Assembly (NCBI GenBank): GCA_965214415.1
Contig: CBDCBQ010000003.1
Span: 2,046,001-2,110,000 of the forward strand
From: RH-AL1 sp965214415
GTDB taxonomy: Bacteria > Pseudomonadota > Alphaproteobacteria > Rhizobiales > Beijerinckiaceae
Reading direction: 5' to 3'
Length of the DNA stretch: 64,000 nt
The position numbers were made by a program, and so were the translations under genes. The notes beneath the pieces are model-generated. The model was not told the origin of the DNA and did no database searches. It saw only the letters and a program-made list of their open reading frames with translations. Within the stretch, counting starts at the first letter, position 1; every line of letters starts with the position of its first letter. Positions 16,599 to 25,823 of the stretch are shown one piece after another.

Positions 16599-17454
16599 AG
16601 CCGATTTGCTGTGTCTCCGCGCCACTATCGGGACGGGCCGGGCCGAGCGCAGGCTCCTCGCCAAGCGGCTTGTTCTGAAACACAGTGTACTTACCCTTCC
16701 CGTCAAGTGACGGACCATGGGTCCAACGGCCTTTCTCCGGCTTCTCCCCGTCATGCGCAGTAGCAAAGAAATTGTAATTGTACTTTTGGTGCTCTTTTTC
16801 CTGAGGGAAACTGTTGGGGATCGGCAGCACGCCTTCGTTGCCGCCAAGCTCCTCAATAACGGCAAGCCACTGCTGCTGATGCATGGTGTCACGGGCAATC
16901 ATAAAGCTGAGCATGTCGATCATGCCGGGGTCCTGCGTCATGTTGTACAGGCGACAGGCTAAAACGCGGCCCGTGGATTCGGCCGCAACGTTGCAGTACA
17001 TATCTGCAGCGAGATTGCCGCTGGCGTAGATGTGCGACATGTCGAACGGCACGCCTTCGGCATTGGCTGGAAATGCCGCCATCCCGGTGCTGAGCACGTG
17101 GCGATGCAGCATACCTTCCAGCACATGCTGCGGATTGCTGCCGCCCATCACGGCCCCCACAACCGCGTCCTTCGAGCCAGCCTCCTGCACGCCAGTCGGC
17201 GCATGCTCGAGGTTGAGCGCAACCGCTGTAGCCAGCATCTCGATATGGCCCATCTCCTCGGTTGCCGTGTTGAGAAGCATGTCGCGATACTTTGTGGTCG
17301 GGCCGCGGGCACCCCACGCCTGAAAAAAATATTGCATGCATACGCGAATTTCGCCTTCGATGCCGCCGATAGCCTGCTGCAGCGACCGGGCGTAGACCGG
17401 ATCGGGCTTCTCCACCTTGACCGGATATTGCAGTCGCTTGTCGAAATAGAACAT
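16597..17454 (-). CDS. katN: Manganese (non-haem) catalase
   Basis: 285-residue di-manganese catalase that disproportionates hydrogen peroxide in the cytoplasm. The N-terminus MFYFDKRLQYPVKVEKPDP, the ligand Glu in IGGIEGEIRV (residue 35), the ATEEMGHIEML helix (Glu and His ligands, residues 64-74) and the ARDTMHQQQWLAVIEELGG helix are all present. The C-terminal tail is short and disordered. Preceded by GAGG before the ATG. Peroxide defence beside a carotenoid cluster fits an oxidative-stress lifestyle. Confidence 0.95.
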   Translation of the reverse strand: MFYFDKRLQYPVKVEKPDPVYARSLQQAIGGIEGEIRVCMQYFFQAWGARGPTTKYRDMLLNTATEEMGHIEMLATAVALNLEHAPTGVQEAGSKDAVVGAVMGGSNPQHVLEGMLHRHVLSTGMAAFPANAEGVPFDMSHIYASGNLAADMYCNVAAESTGRVLACRLYNMTQDPGMIDMLSFMIARDTMHQQQWLAVIEELGGNEGVLPIPNSFPQEKEHQKYNYNFFATAHDGEKPEKGRWTHGPSLDGKGKYTVFQNKPLGEEPALGPARPDSGAETQQIG

Positions 17455-17613
17455 GAAACCTCCTCAACGAGCCAACAGGGCTCCGCGCGTCAACAAGGCA
17501 GCGTTAAAAAGGTCTCTCGCATCGCAGACGAATGCACGCTCATCGGCGTCAGCACGACGGGATAGCTATGACGTGCTAGAGAAGCGGCATGGTCGTTGGA
17601 ATACAGGATCACC

Positions 17614-18177
17614 ATGCCCGCCACCATTCGAATAATTTTAGGCAGCGTCCGTGCTGGACGTTTGTGCCCCTTCGTTGCCGAGTGGATAGCGGAGCTTGGA
17701 CGCGAGGCAACGGGCCTTGAATGCTCGCTTCTCGACCTCAAGGATCGTCACTTGCCTATGGACGATGAACCGGCGGTTCCCGCACACGGCGAAGGCTATG
17801 CGCAGCCGCACACCAAAGCTTGGAGTCAGGAGGTTAAGGAGACGAGTGCCTTCGTCATTGTTACGCCCCAATACAACGGCGGTATTCCCGCCCCGCTGAA
17901 AAACGCAATGGACCACTTGTTCGGTGAGTGGGAAGGTAAGCCAGTCTTAAATGTGACCTACGGCGGCAAGGGGGGCACCAAGTGCGGCGAGCAGCTGCGT
18001 CAGCTTACTACTGGCCTGAAAATGCGGCTTGTCGACATCTCACCAGCGCTTGTTTTGCCCAAGGCAGTTCTAGAAGGGGGTGCAAAGCTCGATCCGGTCA
18101 CGGCGTTCGCGGAAGCTGCCGATCTGGTCCGTGAGGGTTTTGGTGAACTCGCGGCGATGTTACGCACAACCGGCTGA
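17614..18177 (+). CDS. NAD(P)H-dependent FMN reductase (flavodoxin-fold)
   Basis: Starts PATIRIILGSVRAGRLCPFV, a flavin-phosphate loop, and carries VTPQYNGGIPAPLKNAMDHL, the hallmark of the NADPH-dependent FMN reductase/SsuE-ChrR group. 187 residues from the ATG at 17614. The longer TTG frame at 17596 is less likely. It is divergent from the catalase with a 159-bp gap that must hold both promoters. Probable quinone or flavin reductase in redox defence. Confidence 0.88.
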   Translation: MPATIRIILGSVRAGRLCPFVAEWIAELGREATGLECSLLDLKDRHLPMDDEPAVPAHGEGYAQPHTKAWSQEVKETSAFVIVTPQYNGGIPAPLKNAMDHLFGEWEGKPVLNVTYGGKGGTKCGEQLRQLTTGLKMRLVDISPALVLPKAVLEGGAKLDPVTAFAEAADLVREGFGELAAMLRTTG

Positions 18178-18331
18178 TAGCGCGGAGGCGACCTCCGCCC
18201 TCCGCCCTTAGGTCGGGCTAAATAGGGCTGGACTTTGGATCCACAGCGTACTGCTCCAGCAGCTAATCCCGCCGTAACCCGCTCCAGAGCGGCCGGCGCT
18301 TCGCGTCATCGCAAATGATTAGGATTGAGAC

Positions 18332-18359
18332 GCCCCGCCCGGCTTGACCAAGGCGGGGC
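18332..18359 (-). terminator. Possible terminator hairpin
   Basis: 8-bp perfect stem GCCCCGCC / GGCGGGGC with a 12-nt loop, just beyond the stop of the minus-strand exported protein. There is no T tract on either side, so it could instead be a structural repeat. Confidence 0.35.
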
Positions 18360-18376
18360 ACGACTTGGTTGCGAAG

Positions 18377-18664
18377 TCAGTTCTTCCCTGGCGAGCCGCC
18401 CGAGGGACCCCCGGTAGCCGTGGATTTGGCACCTGTCCCACCGCCCGTCGCCATGGAGCCGCCCGACTTCATCGCGCCGGAAGACATCGAGCTACCTGAC
18501 GACATCGAGCCGGACTTCATCGGCGCGCCATTCGTTGACACCGGGTTGGTCGGCGTAGGGTTGGCCGGATTGGGCGCCGTGGGGGAGGCGCTCTGCGCGA
18601 GAGCGAGAGCCGGCGCGACGATACCCAAAACAGCAACAGCAGTCGTGAGCTTCAATATTGTCAT
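18377..18664 (-). CDS. Small exported low-complexity protein
   Basis: 95 residues with a clear signal peptide (MTILKLTTAVAVLGIVAPAL, then ALAQ-SAS, signal peptidase I site) and a mature part made of Ser/Gly/Met/Pro repeats (SGSMSSGSSMSSGAMKSGG). The ATG at 18664 has GGAGATG upstream and starts the signal peptide, so the longer frame is rejected. Similar small periplasmic proteins are common in Methylobacterium-type genomes; function unknown. Confidence 0.7.
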   Translation of the reverse strand: MTILKLTTAVAVLGIVAPALALAQSASPTAPNPANPTPTNPVSTNGAPMKSGSMSSGSSMSSGAMKSGGSMATGGGTGAKSTATGGPSGGSPGKN

Positions 18665-18771
18665 TTCATCTCCCGGCGTTCGCGGCGCCGGACATCGGCG
18701 GCACATGACCAAAGCAGGAAGCTCTTTAGCGTGTGTCGGGTTGCGTATCCCGCCGCCTATCTGAAGAGGGG

Positions 18772-19002
18772 TCAGTTGCGCGATGCGACCAGCAGCGCAG
18801 CTAGAAACCCTACAGCGGCCGCGAGGAGCAACGCCGACAGAGGGTATTGCTTGACCGTCGTCGTCACCGCGTCGGCGCCACGCTGCGCGTAATCGCCGCT
18901 GTTGCGGTAAATGTCGGACGCTGCACCGGACGCGATATCGGCTGCGTCTTCTACCTGCCCCTTGGCGGCGCCGTACAAATCCTGGGCTTGACCGCCGACC
19001 TC
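18772..19002 (-). pseudogene. 3' half of a csbD/DUF883-like stress gene
   Basis: Reads EVGGQAQDLYGAAKGQVEDA, an amphipathic helix, and a C-terminal membrane anchor (YPLSALLLAAAVGFLAALLV). This is the usual second half of CsbD-like membrane-anchored stress proteins. Here it is fused in frame to the start of a yhaN-like ATPase instead of to its own N-terminus. The missing first half matches the fragment at 29464-29577. Confidence 0.75.
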
Positions 19003-19005
19003 CTT

Positions 19006-19248
19006 CAGGTCGAGCACGGCGCCAATGCGCAGACTCGCAGGTGGATGGAGAAAGCCATAGCCGGGCTTCCGGGTTTCGTCGATGCCGAACAGCAGATCAA
19101 GGAACGCGGCAAACGCGGTTGATTTGCCGGCCTCGTTCGGCCCGTAGACGATGTGGAAGTCGGGTCGTCGCTGCGGCGCGGGCCCAAAATCAAGACTTGC
19201 GTCCGAGAACTTTCCGTAGCGTACAAGATCGAGGCGACGCAGGCGCAT
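19006..19248 (-). pseudogene. 5' end of a yhaN-like AAA (SbcC-type) ATPase
   Basis: MRLRRLDLVRYGKFSDASLD and HIVYGPNEAGKSTAFAAFLD (Walker A) followed by GYGFLHPPASLRIGAVL match the first ~80 residues of YhaN, which is normally over 1000 residues long. The reading frame then passes without a stop into the csbD-like tail. The ATG at 19248 overlaps the stop of the yhaO-like gene (ATGA), as expected for a yhaO-yhaN operon. Without the coiled coil and Walker B half it cannot be a working nuclease partner. Confidence 0.8.
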
Positions 19249-20515
19249 CAGGCGTCCTCTGAGACACGCTCGTCGAGGCGCGCCAGAACGTTCTCGCTGC
19301 CGTCTGCCGTCAGCTTCGCTAACGTCCGCATCATGCCCGCTTCGTCGTCTCCAAGGATGTGCCGGCACTCTGGCGGCAGCTGCGATGCCAGCTCCTCCAT
19401 GATCCCGGTCATTGCCTGTCTGTAGGCCAGCGAAGCCGTGACCTCGTTGGCGATGAGATCTCGCAGCTCGAGCAGTGCTCCAGGGCTCTTAGCGCCGGCT
19501 GTCGGATTGACGACATTGACCTCGACCTTGTCGATCCAAGTTCGACCGAGCGCCTCGGCACGCTCCTCGGCCTGGGCGCGGACGAGGTCCATGTCTCGGC
19601 GGATGCGCCAGGCAAACGACGTTGTCCCGCGCAGGACAAGACGAGCAACGAGATGTTCGGACTCAACGTTATTACGAGAACGACCGAGTTCATCGGCCAT
19701 CCGCCCTACGAATGCCCTCCAGTCTTCGATACCCGTGAGGTCCACATCGATGCGCTCGAACTGTGCGACAGAAGTCCGACACGCCTCGACGATGATCGAT
19801 TTATCATCTCCGACAGTGACGAGCGACACCGACTTTGAGCCGCTCTCACCGATGTCGCGCCCTTGCGGGATCCCTGGCATGACGATCGTGCAGGATCCAT
19901 CAGTGATCGAGCGCGCATGGATATGTCCCAGCGCCCAGTATCGGAAACCGCTCGCCTCAAGATCACTCGCACTGCAGGGCGCTTACGGGCTGTGCGCCTT
20001 GGACCCGCCGAGGCTCGTGTGCAGCAGGCCGATGTTGACGGCACCCTCGACGGGCGGCCGATATCGCGGCAACAGGCTGTCTGGAGCATGTCTGTCGGCG
20101 AAACTGATCCCGTGAATCGCAACCTCGGGGCCGCCATCGCGAGCCTCGATCGTCACCGCTTCGGCGCGTCCCCCAAAGATCTTGGCGCCATCGGGCAGCA
20201 CCAGTTCTCGTGTGATCCTCGACATGGCATCGTGGTTGCCGCGGATGACGAAGGTACGAACCCCTGCATCTTCGAGTTTCTTGAGCTGGTCGGCGAGAAA
20301 ACGCGCCTCTTCATCGAGGTTTGTTCGCCGTCGTAAAGGTCACCCGACAGAACGAGGGCGTCAACATCTTCTTCGAGGCAAAGGTCGATAATCGCCTCGA
20401 ATGCACGGCGCGTCGCTGTCCCGATCAGCTCGCCCAGCTGCGGGTTGCGCAGCGCTAGCGACTTTAGCGGCGAGTCCAGGTGAATATCGGCCGCATGAAC
20501 GAATCGATATGGCAT
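19248..20515 (-). pseudogene. yhaO-like DNA repair exonuclease (metallophosphoesterase), broken
   Basis: The N-terminus MPYRFVHAADIHLDSPLKSL and ALVLSGDLYDGEQTSMK carry the SbcD-type metallophosphoesterase motifs. A one-base change near 20305-20312 shifts the frame. The sequence then resumes in the next frame with RGNHDAMSRITRELVLPDG and HGISFADRHAPDSLLPRYRP. A TAA at 19983-19985 replaces an expected Tyr codon in HSPYAPCS, after which the same frame runs RYWALGHIHARS to the end. One frameshift plus one nonsense codon leave no full product. The partner yhaN is also truncated, so the module is dead, unless the indel is a sequencing error. Confidence 0.85.
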
Positions 20516-21134
20516 GTCGTCTCCTGAAGGAGACGGTTGCCTGCCGCTCCCACCCTTGCAACTGGCGCAAGCTGCAATTCACAGGCGTTGAGATCCACTT
20601 TCTCGCCAGGCCGCTGTGGTCGAGCTGCTGCCGCATTCCTTTACCTCCCCGCTCTGGTCTATAGAAGCGAGGGGTCGTCGCAGAGGGCAACTTTCCGCTT
20701 TATTTGGTATGTTGCAGACGGCGCGTAAAGCCTAGGATGGCGTAGATTTGCTTGTCCACCATCATGAGACGCAGTGTTCTAAAACATGGTCGCTTCCATG
20801 CGAGGGCGACCGCCGACAGCAAGTGTGAGCGAGCTTGTAATGGCAACTGGCAATACGGTAAGACCGCTTCATAAAGCAAACAAAGCGATCATGTTCTAGC
20901 TCGGCTATATGTCTAAATAAGCGCAGCTATCGGTTGCAACCAACATCACTTGTCACTCAAATCTAGGCTACTAGCTCTAAAGCTTCACAGCCATCCGTAG
21001 AGTCCAATATATATTTCCGCCATTACATCCTAACAAAGCCCGTAGTCTCGTTTCATAGATGCCGTGCAACTCTGATGTCCAGGAGTTTCACACCCCCCTG
21101 CCCCCGGGGCATATTCGGGCCAAGATGATGCTGA
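20516..21134. other. Non-coding interval, comparatively AT-rich
   Basis: No frame with coding character. The part around 20880-21060 is clearly richer in A+T than the surroundings (for example TCCAATATATATTTCCGCC). It lies between the start of yhaO and the 3' end of the XRE regulator, so it can hold the yhaO promoter on the minus strand. Confidence 0.35.
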
Positions 21135-21998
21135 TTAGCGCTTCACGCGCCGCTTGGTCGACGAGAGTAAAGAGCGGACGGCGGCGGCGTCGACATTACG
21201 AGCCGGGTTGTAGACGATCATGCCAAGGTCCGGGCGCCCATCAACGGCGAATGCCGAGTATTCCAGCTCCAGCGATCCCGCCACGGGATGCGTGATCCGT
21301 TTCAGGCCCTCACCATGGCTGCGCACATCGTTGTCGCGCCATAGCGCCGCGAATTCGGCGCTCAACTGACACAGCTCCTCGACCAGCCGGTCGATCTCGG
21401 CGCCGGCGCCGGCCCGCGCGGCATCGGCCCGAAACGCCCCCACCACAAAACGCGCGATGCTGTTCCACTCGGGCTGCATCTTCTTAACCTGCGAATTACC
21501 GAACATGATGCGCAGAATGTTGCGGTCGCCGGGCGGTAGCTTGCTGTAATCCGTGAGCACGACCGCGGCGGCGCGATTCCAGGCGACAATGTCCCAGGTC
21601 GCCGTCTTGACGATGGCGGGACAGAACTCAAAGGCGTCCAGCAGGCGCTGCAGGCGCGGCGTGACGCCTCCCGTCGCCTTGAACCGCACCTCGGGCGGGC
21701 GGCCGAGGCCGATCATGAACAGGTGCTCGCGCTCGATTTCCGTCAGCATGAGCCCGTTGGCAAGACGATTGAGCACGTCCGGCGAGGGCGCGCCGCCCCG
21801 GCCCTGCTCGAGCCACGTGTACCAGGTTGCGCTAATATTGGAGCGCTGGGCGATCTCCTCGCGGCGCAGGCCTGGCGTGCGCCGGCGTCCCGCCGTGAAG
21901 CCAAGCGCGACCGGATCGAGCCGGCTGCGGCGATCTCGCAGATAGTGGCCCAGCTGATTGCCGGCTCGGCCAGACAAGGTGCCGTATGTGTTAGTCAT
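21135..21998 (-). CDS. XRE-family regulator with MmyB-like ligand domain
   Basis: 287 residues. Residues ~15-80 form an HTH (RTPGLRREEIAQRSNISATW, YTWLEQGRG, PSPDVLNRLANGLML), and the rest is the MmyB-type PAS-like ligand domain (WDIVAWNRAA, GLKRITHPVAGSLELEYSAF). Such regulators are usually encoded divergently from an oxidoreductase and respond to small lipophilic ligands. Here the SDR at 22077 lies divergently with a 78-bp gap, so it is the probable target. Confidence 0.9.
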   Translation of the reverse strand: MTNTYGTLSGRAGNQLGHYLRDRRSRLDPVALGFTAGRRRTPGLRREEIAQRSNISATWYTWLEQGRGGAPSPDVLNRLANGLMLTEIEREHLFMIGLGRPPEVRFKATGGVTPRLQRLLDAFEFCPAIVKTATWDIVAWNRAAAVVLTDYSKLPPGDRNILRIMFGNSQVKKMQPEWNSIARFVVGAFRADAARAGAGAEIDRLVEELCQLSAEFAALWRDNDVRSHGEGLKRITHPVAGSLELEYSAFAVDGRPDLGMIVYNPARNVDAAAVRSLLSSTKRRVKR

Positions 21999-22076
21999 TA
22001 TACCAGGATAAGCTCACTACTTTAATAGGCAGGGAACCTAGCCGATAAGATGCGCATCAACAACGGGAGACATCAC

Positions 22077-22970
22077 ATGCGCATCTTTCTCACCGGCGCG
22101 AACGGTTTCATCGGCTCCCGCATCGTATCGGAACTTATCGAGGCAGAGCATCGGGTCATCGGCCTGACGCGCTCGGATAAGGGCGCCGCGGCGCTGAAGG
22201 CCGCCGGCGCCGAGCCGCATCACGGCACCCTGGAGGATCTCGACAGCCTGAAGGCCGGCGCCGCCAAATCCGATGGCGTTATTCATACCGCCTTCGACCA
22301 TGATTTCTCGCGCTTCGTCGAGAATTGCGAGAAAGACCGGCGCGTCATCGAGGCGATGGGATCGGTGCTCGCCGGCTCGGACCGCCTCCTCCTCATCACT
22401 TCGGGCGTCGGGCTCGGTGGCGTCGGCCATGGCCGGGTGGCGAGAGAGGATGTCACCGACTACGATCATCCCAATCCCCGCAAGCTGTCCGAGCAGGCCG
22501 GCGACGCCGTCGCGCAGCAGGGTGTGAAGGTCGCTGTCATGCGCCTGCCGCAGGTGCATGATACGGAAAAGCAGGGCCTCATTACGCCGCTGATCGAGCT
22601 GGTCCGCGACAAAGGCTTCATGCCTTATGTCGGCGACGGCCAGAACCGGTGGTCGGCCGCGCATGTCAGCGATGTAGCCAAACTCTACCGCCTCGCCTTC
22701 GAAAAGCAGGTCGCGGCGCGCTATCACGCGGTCGCCGAGGAAGGCGTGCCGGCCAAGGACATCGCGGAATCGCTCGGTCGTGGGCTGAAGCTGCCGGTGA
22801 AGTCCATCACTCGAGACGAGGCGCCGGAATATTTCGGATGGATGGCTGGCTTTGCCGATATGGACCTGTCCGCATCGAGCGCTTGGACCCGCAAGACGCT
22901 CGGCTGGGAGCCGACCGGTCCCGGCCTGTTGGCTGATCTGGCAGCGATGCGCTATCCGGCTGTCTCGTGA
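22077..22970 (+). CDS. Atypical SDR / NAD-dependent epimerase-like oxidoreductase
   Basis: 297 residues, start MRIFLTGANGFIGSRIVSEL (TGxxGFIG Rossmann motif), then RVIGLTRSDKGAAALKAAGA and GVIHTAFDHDF, typical of atypical SDRs close to NAD-dependent epimerases. GGGAGA precedes the ATG at 22077. It is divergent from the MmyB-type regulator and likely controlled by it. The last ~210 bases plus the downstream 145 bp are duplicated in inverted orientation at 47.9-48.2 kb. Confidence 0.88.
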   Translation: MRIFLTGANGFIGSRIVSELIEAEHRVIGLTRSDKGAAALKAAGAEPHHGTLEDLDSLKAGAAKSDGVIHTAFDHDFSRFVENCEKDRRVIEAMGSVLAGSDRLLLITSGVGLGGVGHGRVAREDVTDYDHPNPRKLSEQAGDAVAQQGVKVAVMRLPQVHDTEKQGLITPLIELVRDKGFMPYVGDGQNRWSAAHVSDVAKLYRLAFEKQVAARYHAVAEEGVPAKDIAESLGRGLKLPVKSITRDEAPEYFGWMAGFADMDLSASSAWTRKTLGWEPTGPGLLADLAAMRYPAVS

Positions 22971-23113
22971 GACTGTCGCTACGAAGAAAACCATTCGCCG
23001 TCACCGCGACAATCGCGAGGGCGGCTGCATTTTAGCCCAGCAGCTGGCAGGCCACTGGGTTGACGCGAGGCAAACATGCCGAGTTCGTGTCGCAGCCGCC
23101 ACGCGCCTCCTAT
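22760..23113 (+). repeat. Copy 1 of a ~355-bp inverted duplication (SDR 3' end and flank)
   Basis: From about the codons for KDIAESLGRG to 145 bp past the stop, the sequence matches the reverse complement of 47875-48233 at roughly 90 percent by eye. The match includes the SDR stop and non-coding words such as CGACACGAACTCGGCATG. Similarity stops abruptly at both ends. Confidence 0.85.
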
Positions 23114-23286
23114 GACATCACGGGACGGCTCCTTCGCCGGCAATTTGATGCGCGGACGATTTCGGCTCGTTGCCGAAAGCAGACGTGGACCCGCCAGCCG
23201 TGCCGCGCGGATCCGCCACGTTGGGCCTCAGATCCGACACTACCTTCCGGAAGACGGCTCGCTCCGCCGCGCGTCGCGTCGGGCGA

Positions 23287-23712
23287 TCAGTCAGCATTGC
23301 GACTGGAACAAAACACCGAGTCTTGAGTACCTTCGGCGTGACGCAGATCTAGGTCTATCCGAAGCTCCGAGATCGCAATTTCCAGATCTTCCTTTCGGCG
23401 CTCCAGAATGCTGAGCTGTTTCTCGACCTCAGCAATATTAAGATGCACCACAACGATGCTTCCCACATCCGGCGATTGTAATTCAGAGGGGCGCGTCGAA
23501 ATCAAGGTCCAGATTTCATCCAGCGTGAAACCTAGCTTTTTGCCCTTTAGGATCAGCTCCAGTCGGATCCGATCCTTCGTGGTGTAAAGTCGCGTGTTGC
23601 CAATTCTCTCAGGCGTCAAGAAGCCTTTAGCCTCGTAAAAACGGAGAGTACTTACACCAAACACGCTCGCCAATTCGGAAATGGTTGTGCTCTTAACGGG
23701 TATCGACGGCAT
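23287..23712 (-). CDS. MerR-family transcriptional regulator
   Basis: Starts PSIPVKSTTISELASVFGVS, with TLRFYEAKGFLTPERIGNTR completing the MerR winged-helix DNA-binding domain, then GFTLDEIWTLI and a C-terminal coiled coil (VEKQLSILERRKEDLEIAIS). I chose the ATG at 23712 because GGAGG lies 9 bases upstream. No Cys cluster for metal sensing is seen. The target is unknown; the AT-rich upstream region presumably holds the promoter. Confidence 0.88.
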   Translation of the reverse strand: MPSIPVKSTTISELASVFGVSTLRFYEAKGFLTPERIGNTRLYTTKDRIRLELILKGKKLGFTLDEIWTLISTRPSELQSPDVGSIVVVHLNIAEVEKQLSILERRKEDLEIAISELRIDLDLRHAEGTQDSVFCSSRNAD

Positions 23713-23742
23713 GCTGCCAAGCCTCCAAAGAAGCCAATTCAA

Positions 23743-24072
23743 GCAGATGAAGCGAAAGGCCGCAACAAAAAAAGCAACTCCTCGTTGAGCTTCTTTAATC
23801 TCAGCAAATTCTTTTTTAAGAGCGCGCGATCAAAGTGAGAAGTTTAACATTGCGGCCAAGATATTCGCGCACTTGCTGTCGATGGCTAGCGGAGATGCCG
23901 TGGACGGCGGTTGCGGTCAGGACGAAAGCCGCCCTGAAACCAAGACACGGAGATCATCCAATCAAAGCAACCTTCTACCTTTTTTGACTCGCGGAAACCT
24001 TCGTGCGCGATTAAGCAAGGCATCAGTCTTTCGTTCGAGAGGCAACGAACTCTCGGTTGAAGGAAGTGCGCG
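23743..24072. other. AT-rich intergenic region
   Basis: No gene seen. Bases 23760-23850 are AT-rich (AAAAAAAGCAACTCC, TTCTTTTTTAAGAGC) and probably contain the promoter of the MerR gene on the minus strand and of the small gene at 24073 on the plus strand. Confidence 0.35.
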
Positions 24073-24273
24073 TTGAGTGATGAAGTTTCGCGAAGGACTG
24101 ACCAAGCCCGCATCGATCGATTGCTCCGCCTAGCAGCCGAAACTGATCAGGTCGACATGGTGCTTGCCGATGCCGAGCGAGGGCTTGATGATCCGGCATC
24201 GCTGAGCTTGCTAGAGATCCAACGTGTGTGTTTTGCCCTTATCGCCGGGCACAGCAACCGGCTGAAATCCTAG
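24073..24273 (+). CDS. Small protein of unknown function (66 aa)
   Basis: Acidic helical protein starting at a TTG (GAAGTGCGCG upstream). Its C-terminal half, RGLDDPASLSLLEIQRVCFA, resembles that of the small protein at 49745-49957 (RGVEDPALLAHHELQQVCFA), so the two are probably paralogues with a shared DPAxL...E-Q-VCFAL motif. No known domain recognised. The 3' end overlaps a convergent frame. Confidence 0.5.
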   Translation: MSDEVSRRTDQARIDRLLRLAAETDQVDMVLADAERGLDDPASLSLLEIQRVCFALIAGHSNRLKS

Positions 24274-24579
24274 CATTGCACAGGGTCGACCGGCTCCCAC
24301 GTCCAGCGTTTGGCCGGTCGGTCGGTCGGCAGAACGTTGCAATTCGATCGCGGTCCGCGCAGATGGCTTGCCGAGGAAGCATACCACGGTCCTTTGAGAC
24401 GGGGCTGCCCAGCGACTTGTCTTCGGCTCGCTGGGCGGCCGGTCACAAGACGGCTGTTTTGATGGCTCGCGTTCAACCTCCTTTTCGTCTGGGGGCGGAG
24501 GCTCGGCGGCCTTCTCGTCCTTCGGCTTCAAGCCGCCGTGCTCTGTATCCGACGGCAGCGGCGTGTCATCGTCTGTCAT
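24211..24579 (-). CDS. Hypothetical Pro/Glu/Lys-rich small protein
   Basis: The ATG at 24579 has GGGAGAATGCC upstream, and the first 50 residues (TDDDTPLPSDTEHGG, EKAAEPPPPDEKEVEREPSK) are strongly charged and look like a disordered protein. The last 70 residues are less convincing and the 3' end overlaps the convergent gene by 63 bp, so the native stop may have been lost. Function unknown. Confidence 0.4.
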   Translation of the reverse strand: MTDDDTPLPSDTEHGGLKPKDEKAAEPPPPDEKEVEREPSKQPSCDRPPSEPKTSRWAAPSQRTVVCFLGKPSARTAIELQRSADRPTGQTLDVGAGRPCAMLGFQPVAVPGDKGKTHTLDL

Positions 24580-24709
24580 GGCATTCTCCCTCGGGGTAGC
24601 TAGCGGCAACCCCGCAGCCGCAACGCGATGGCTCGTGAAAGGCCGCATACGACGCGCCTCGCGGATGCGCTGGCAAACGCTGCTAAGCGCGCCTTAATGG
24701 CACTGGGCC

Positions 24710-25750
24710 ATGCTTGCCGCCATGCCAAAGCCGCCGCGGCGTCCGCCCGCTCCTCGAGCCCGCAAAACCGATGTCGTCGCCGAGCGCGTCGGCAGCCCTG
24801 CGATCGTCGCCAAGCCGGCGGACCCGCGCCAGGCCGGTCTCTTCGACGAGCCGCTGCCGAAATGGATCAAGCCGTGCCTGCCGACGCTCGTCGACAAGCC
24901 GCCGGTCGGACCGCAATGGGTGCACGAGATCAAGTGGGACGGCTACCGCGTTTCCGCCTCCGTCGCGGGCAGCAACGCGACGATCCGCACCCGCAACGGT
25001 CACGACTGGACGAAGCGCTTCCCGGCGATCACCCGTGCAGTGGAAGCCCTGAAGGTGCGATCGGCCGTGATCGATGGCGAGGCGGTGATCCTCGACGAGC
25101 GCGGCCGATCAAGCTTCGCCGAGCTGCAGGCGGATCTCGATCGGCACGGGTCCGAGCGCGCCGTGCTCTACGCCTTCGACCTACTCTTCCTCGACGGCGA
25201 GCCGCTGTGGAAGAAGCCGCTGGAGGAGCGCCGGCTTGCCCTCGCCTCCATCATCCCAAAGCGATCGGCGATCCTGCTCAGCGAGGATCACAACGGCCCT
25301 GGCGCCGATCTCTTCCGCATCGCGTGCGAGCACGAGCTTGAAGGCATCGTGTCGAAGCGGCTCGACAAGCCGTACCGCTCCGGCCGGCGAACGGAGTGGT
25401 TGAAGACGAAGTGCGTGCTCTCGGACACCTTCGTTATCGTCGGCTTCCAGCCGGGCACAGGCGCCGTGCGCACGCCGCTCGCCAACATCAAGGTCGCCAC
25501 CTTCGACGGGACGCGGCTACGCTATGCCGGCGCGGTGGGGACAGGGTTCAGCGAGGCCGTCGCCGCGTCGCTGCGGGCGCGCCTGGACAAGATCGTCGTT
25601 TCGAGATGCATCTTGCCCGGTCTGAGGGTGGCGGGCGCCGTCTGGGTCGACCCCAGCCTCCATGCGACGATCGCCTATCGCGGCGTGACGACGGCCGGCG
25701 AGCTACGGCATGCGAGCTTTAAAGGGCTGGCCGACCTAGTCGAAGGGTAG
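24710..25750 (+). CDS. ligD: Stand-alone LigD-type ATP-dependent DNA ligase
   Basis: 346 residues: nucleotidyltransferase domain with the adenylated Lys in HEIKWDGYR (K75), DGEAVILDERGR, FDLLFLDG and EGIVSKRLDKPYRSGR, then WLKTKC (motif V), then an OB-fold domain ending in HASFKGLADL. The polymerase and 3'-phosphoesterase domains of full LigD are absent, as in the ligase-only LigC/LigD2 proteins of Hyphomicrobiales. Expected to seal double-strand breaks with Ku; a truncated ku lies 13 kb away. The ATG at 24722 is an alternative start. Confidence 0.9.
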   Translation: MLAAMPKPPRRPPAPRARKTDVVAERVGSPAIVAKPADPRQAGLFDEPLPKWIKPCLPTLVDKPPVGPQWVHEIKWDGYRVSASVAGSNATIRTRNGHDWTKRFPAITRAVEALKVRSAVIDGEAVILDERGRSSFAELQADLDRHGSERAVLYAFDLLFLDGEPLWKKPLEERRLALASIIPKRSAILLSEDHNGPGADLFRIACEHELEGIVSKRLDKPYRSGRRTEWLKTKCVLSDTFVIVGFQPGTGAVRTPLANIKVATFDGTRLRYAGAVGTGFSEAVAASLRARLDKIVVSRCILPGLRVAGAVWVDPSLHATIAYRGVTTAGELRHASFKGLADLVEG

Positions 25751-25823
25751 ACAGCTGGCGGCGCAACCCCAATACGGGCTGCGGCTTTGCAGAACGATAC
25801 TTTCACAGCAATGGTGGTCGACC

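Noticed and set aside
18181..18197. GCGGAGG-cga-CCTCCGC hairpin after the FMN reductase as a terminator
   Set aside because: Stem is perfect but only 7 bp with a 3-nt loop and no T tract; too weak to annotate.
22038..22994. 318-codon minus-strand frame opposite the SDR
   Set aside because: Complete shadow of the SDR coding sequence with no family features.
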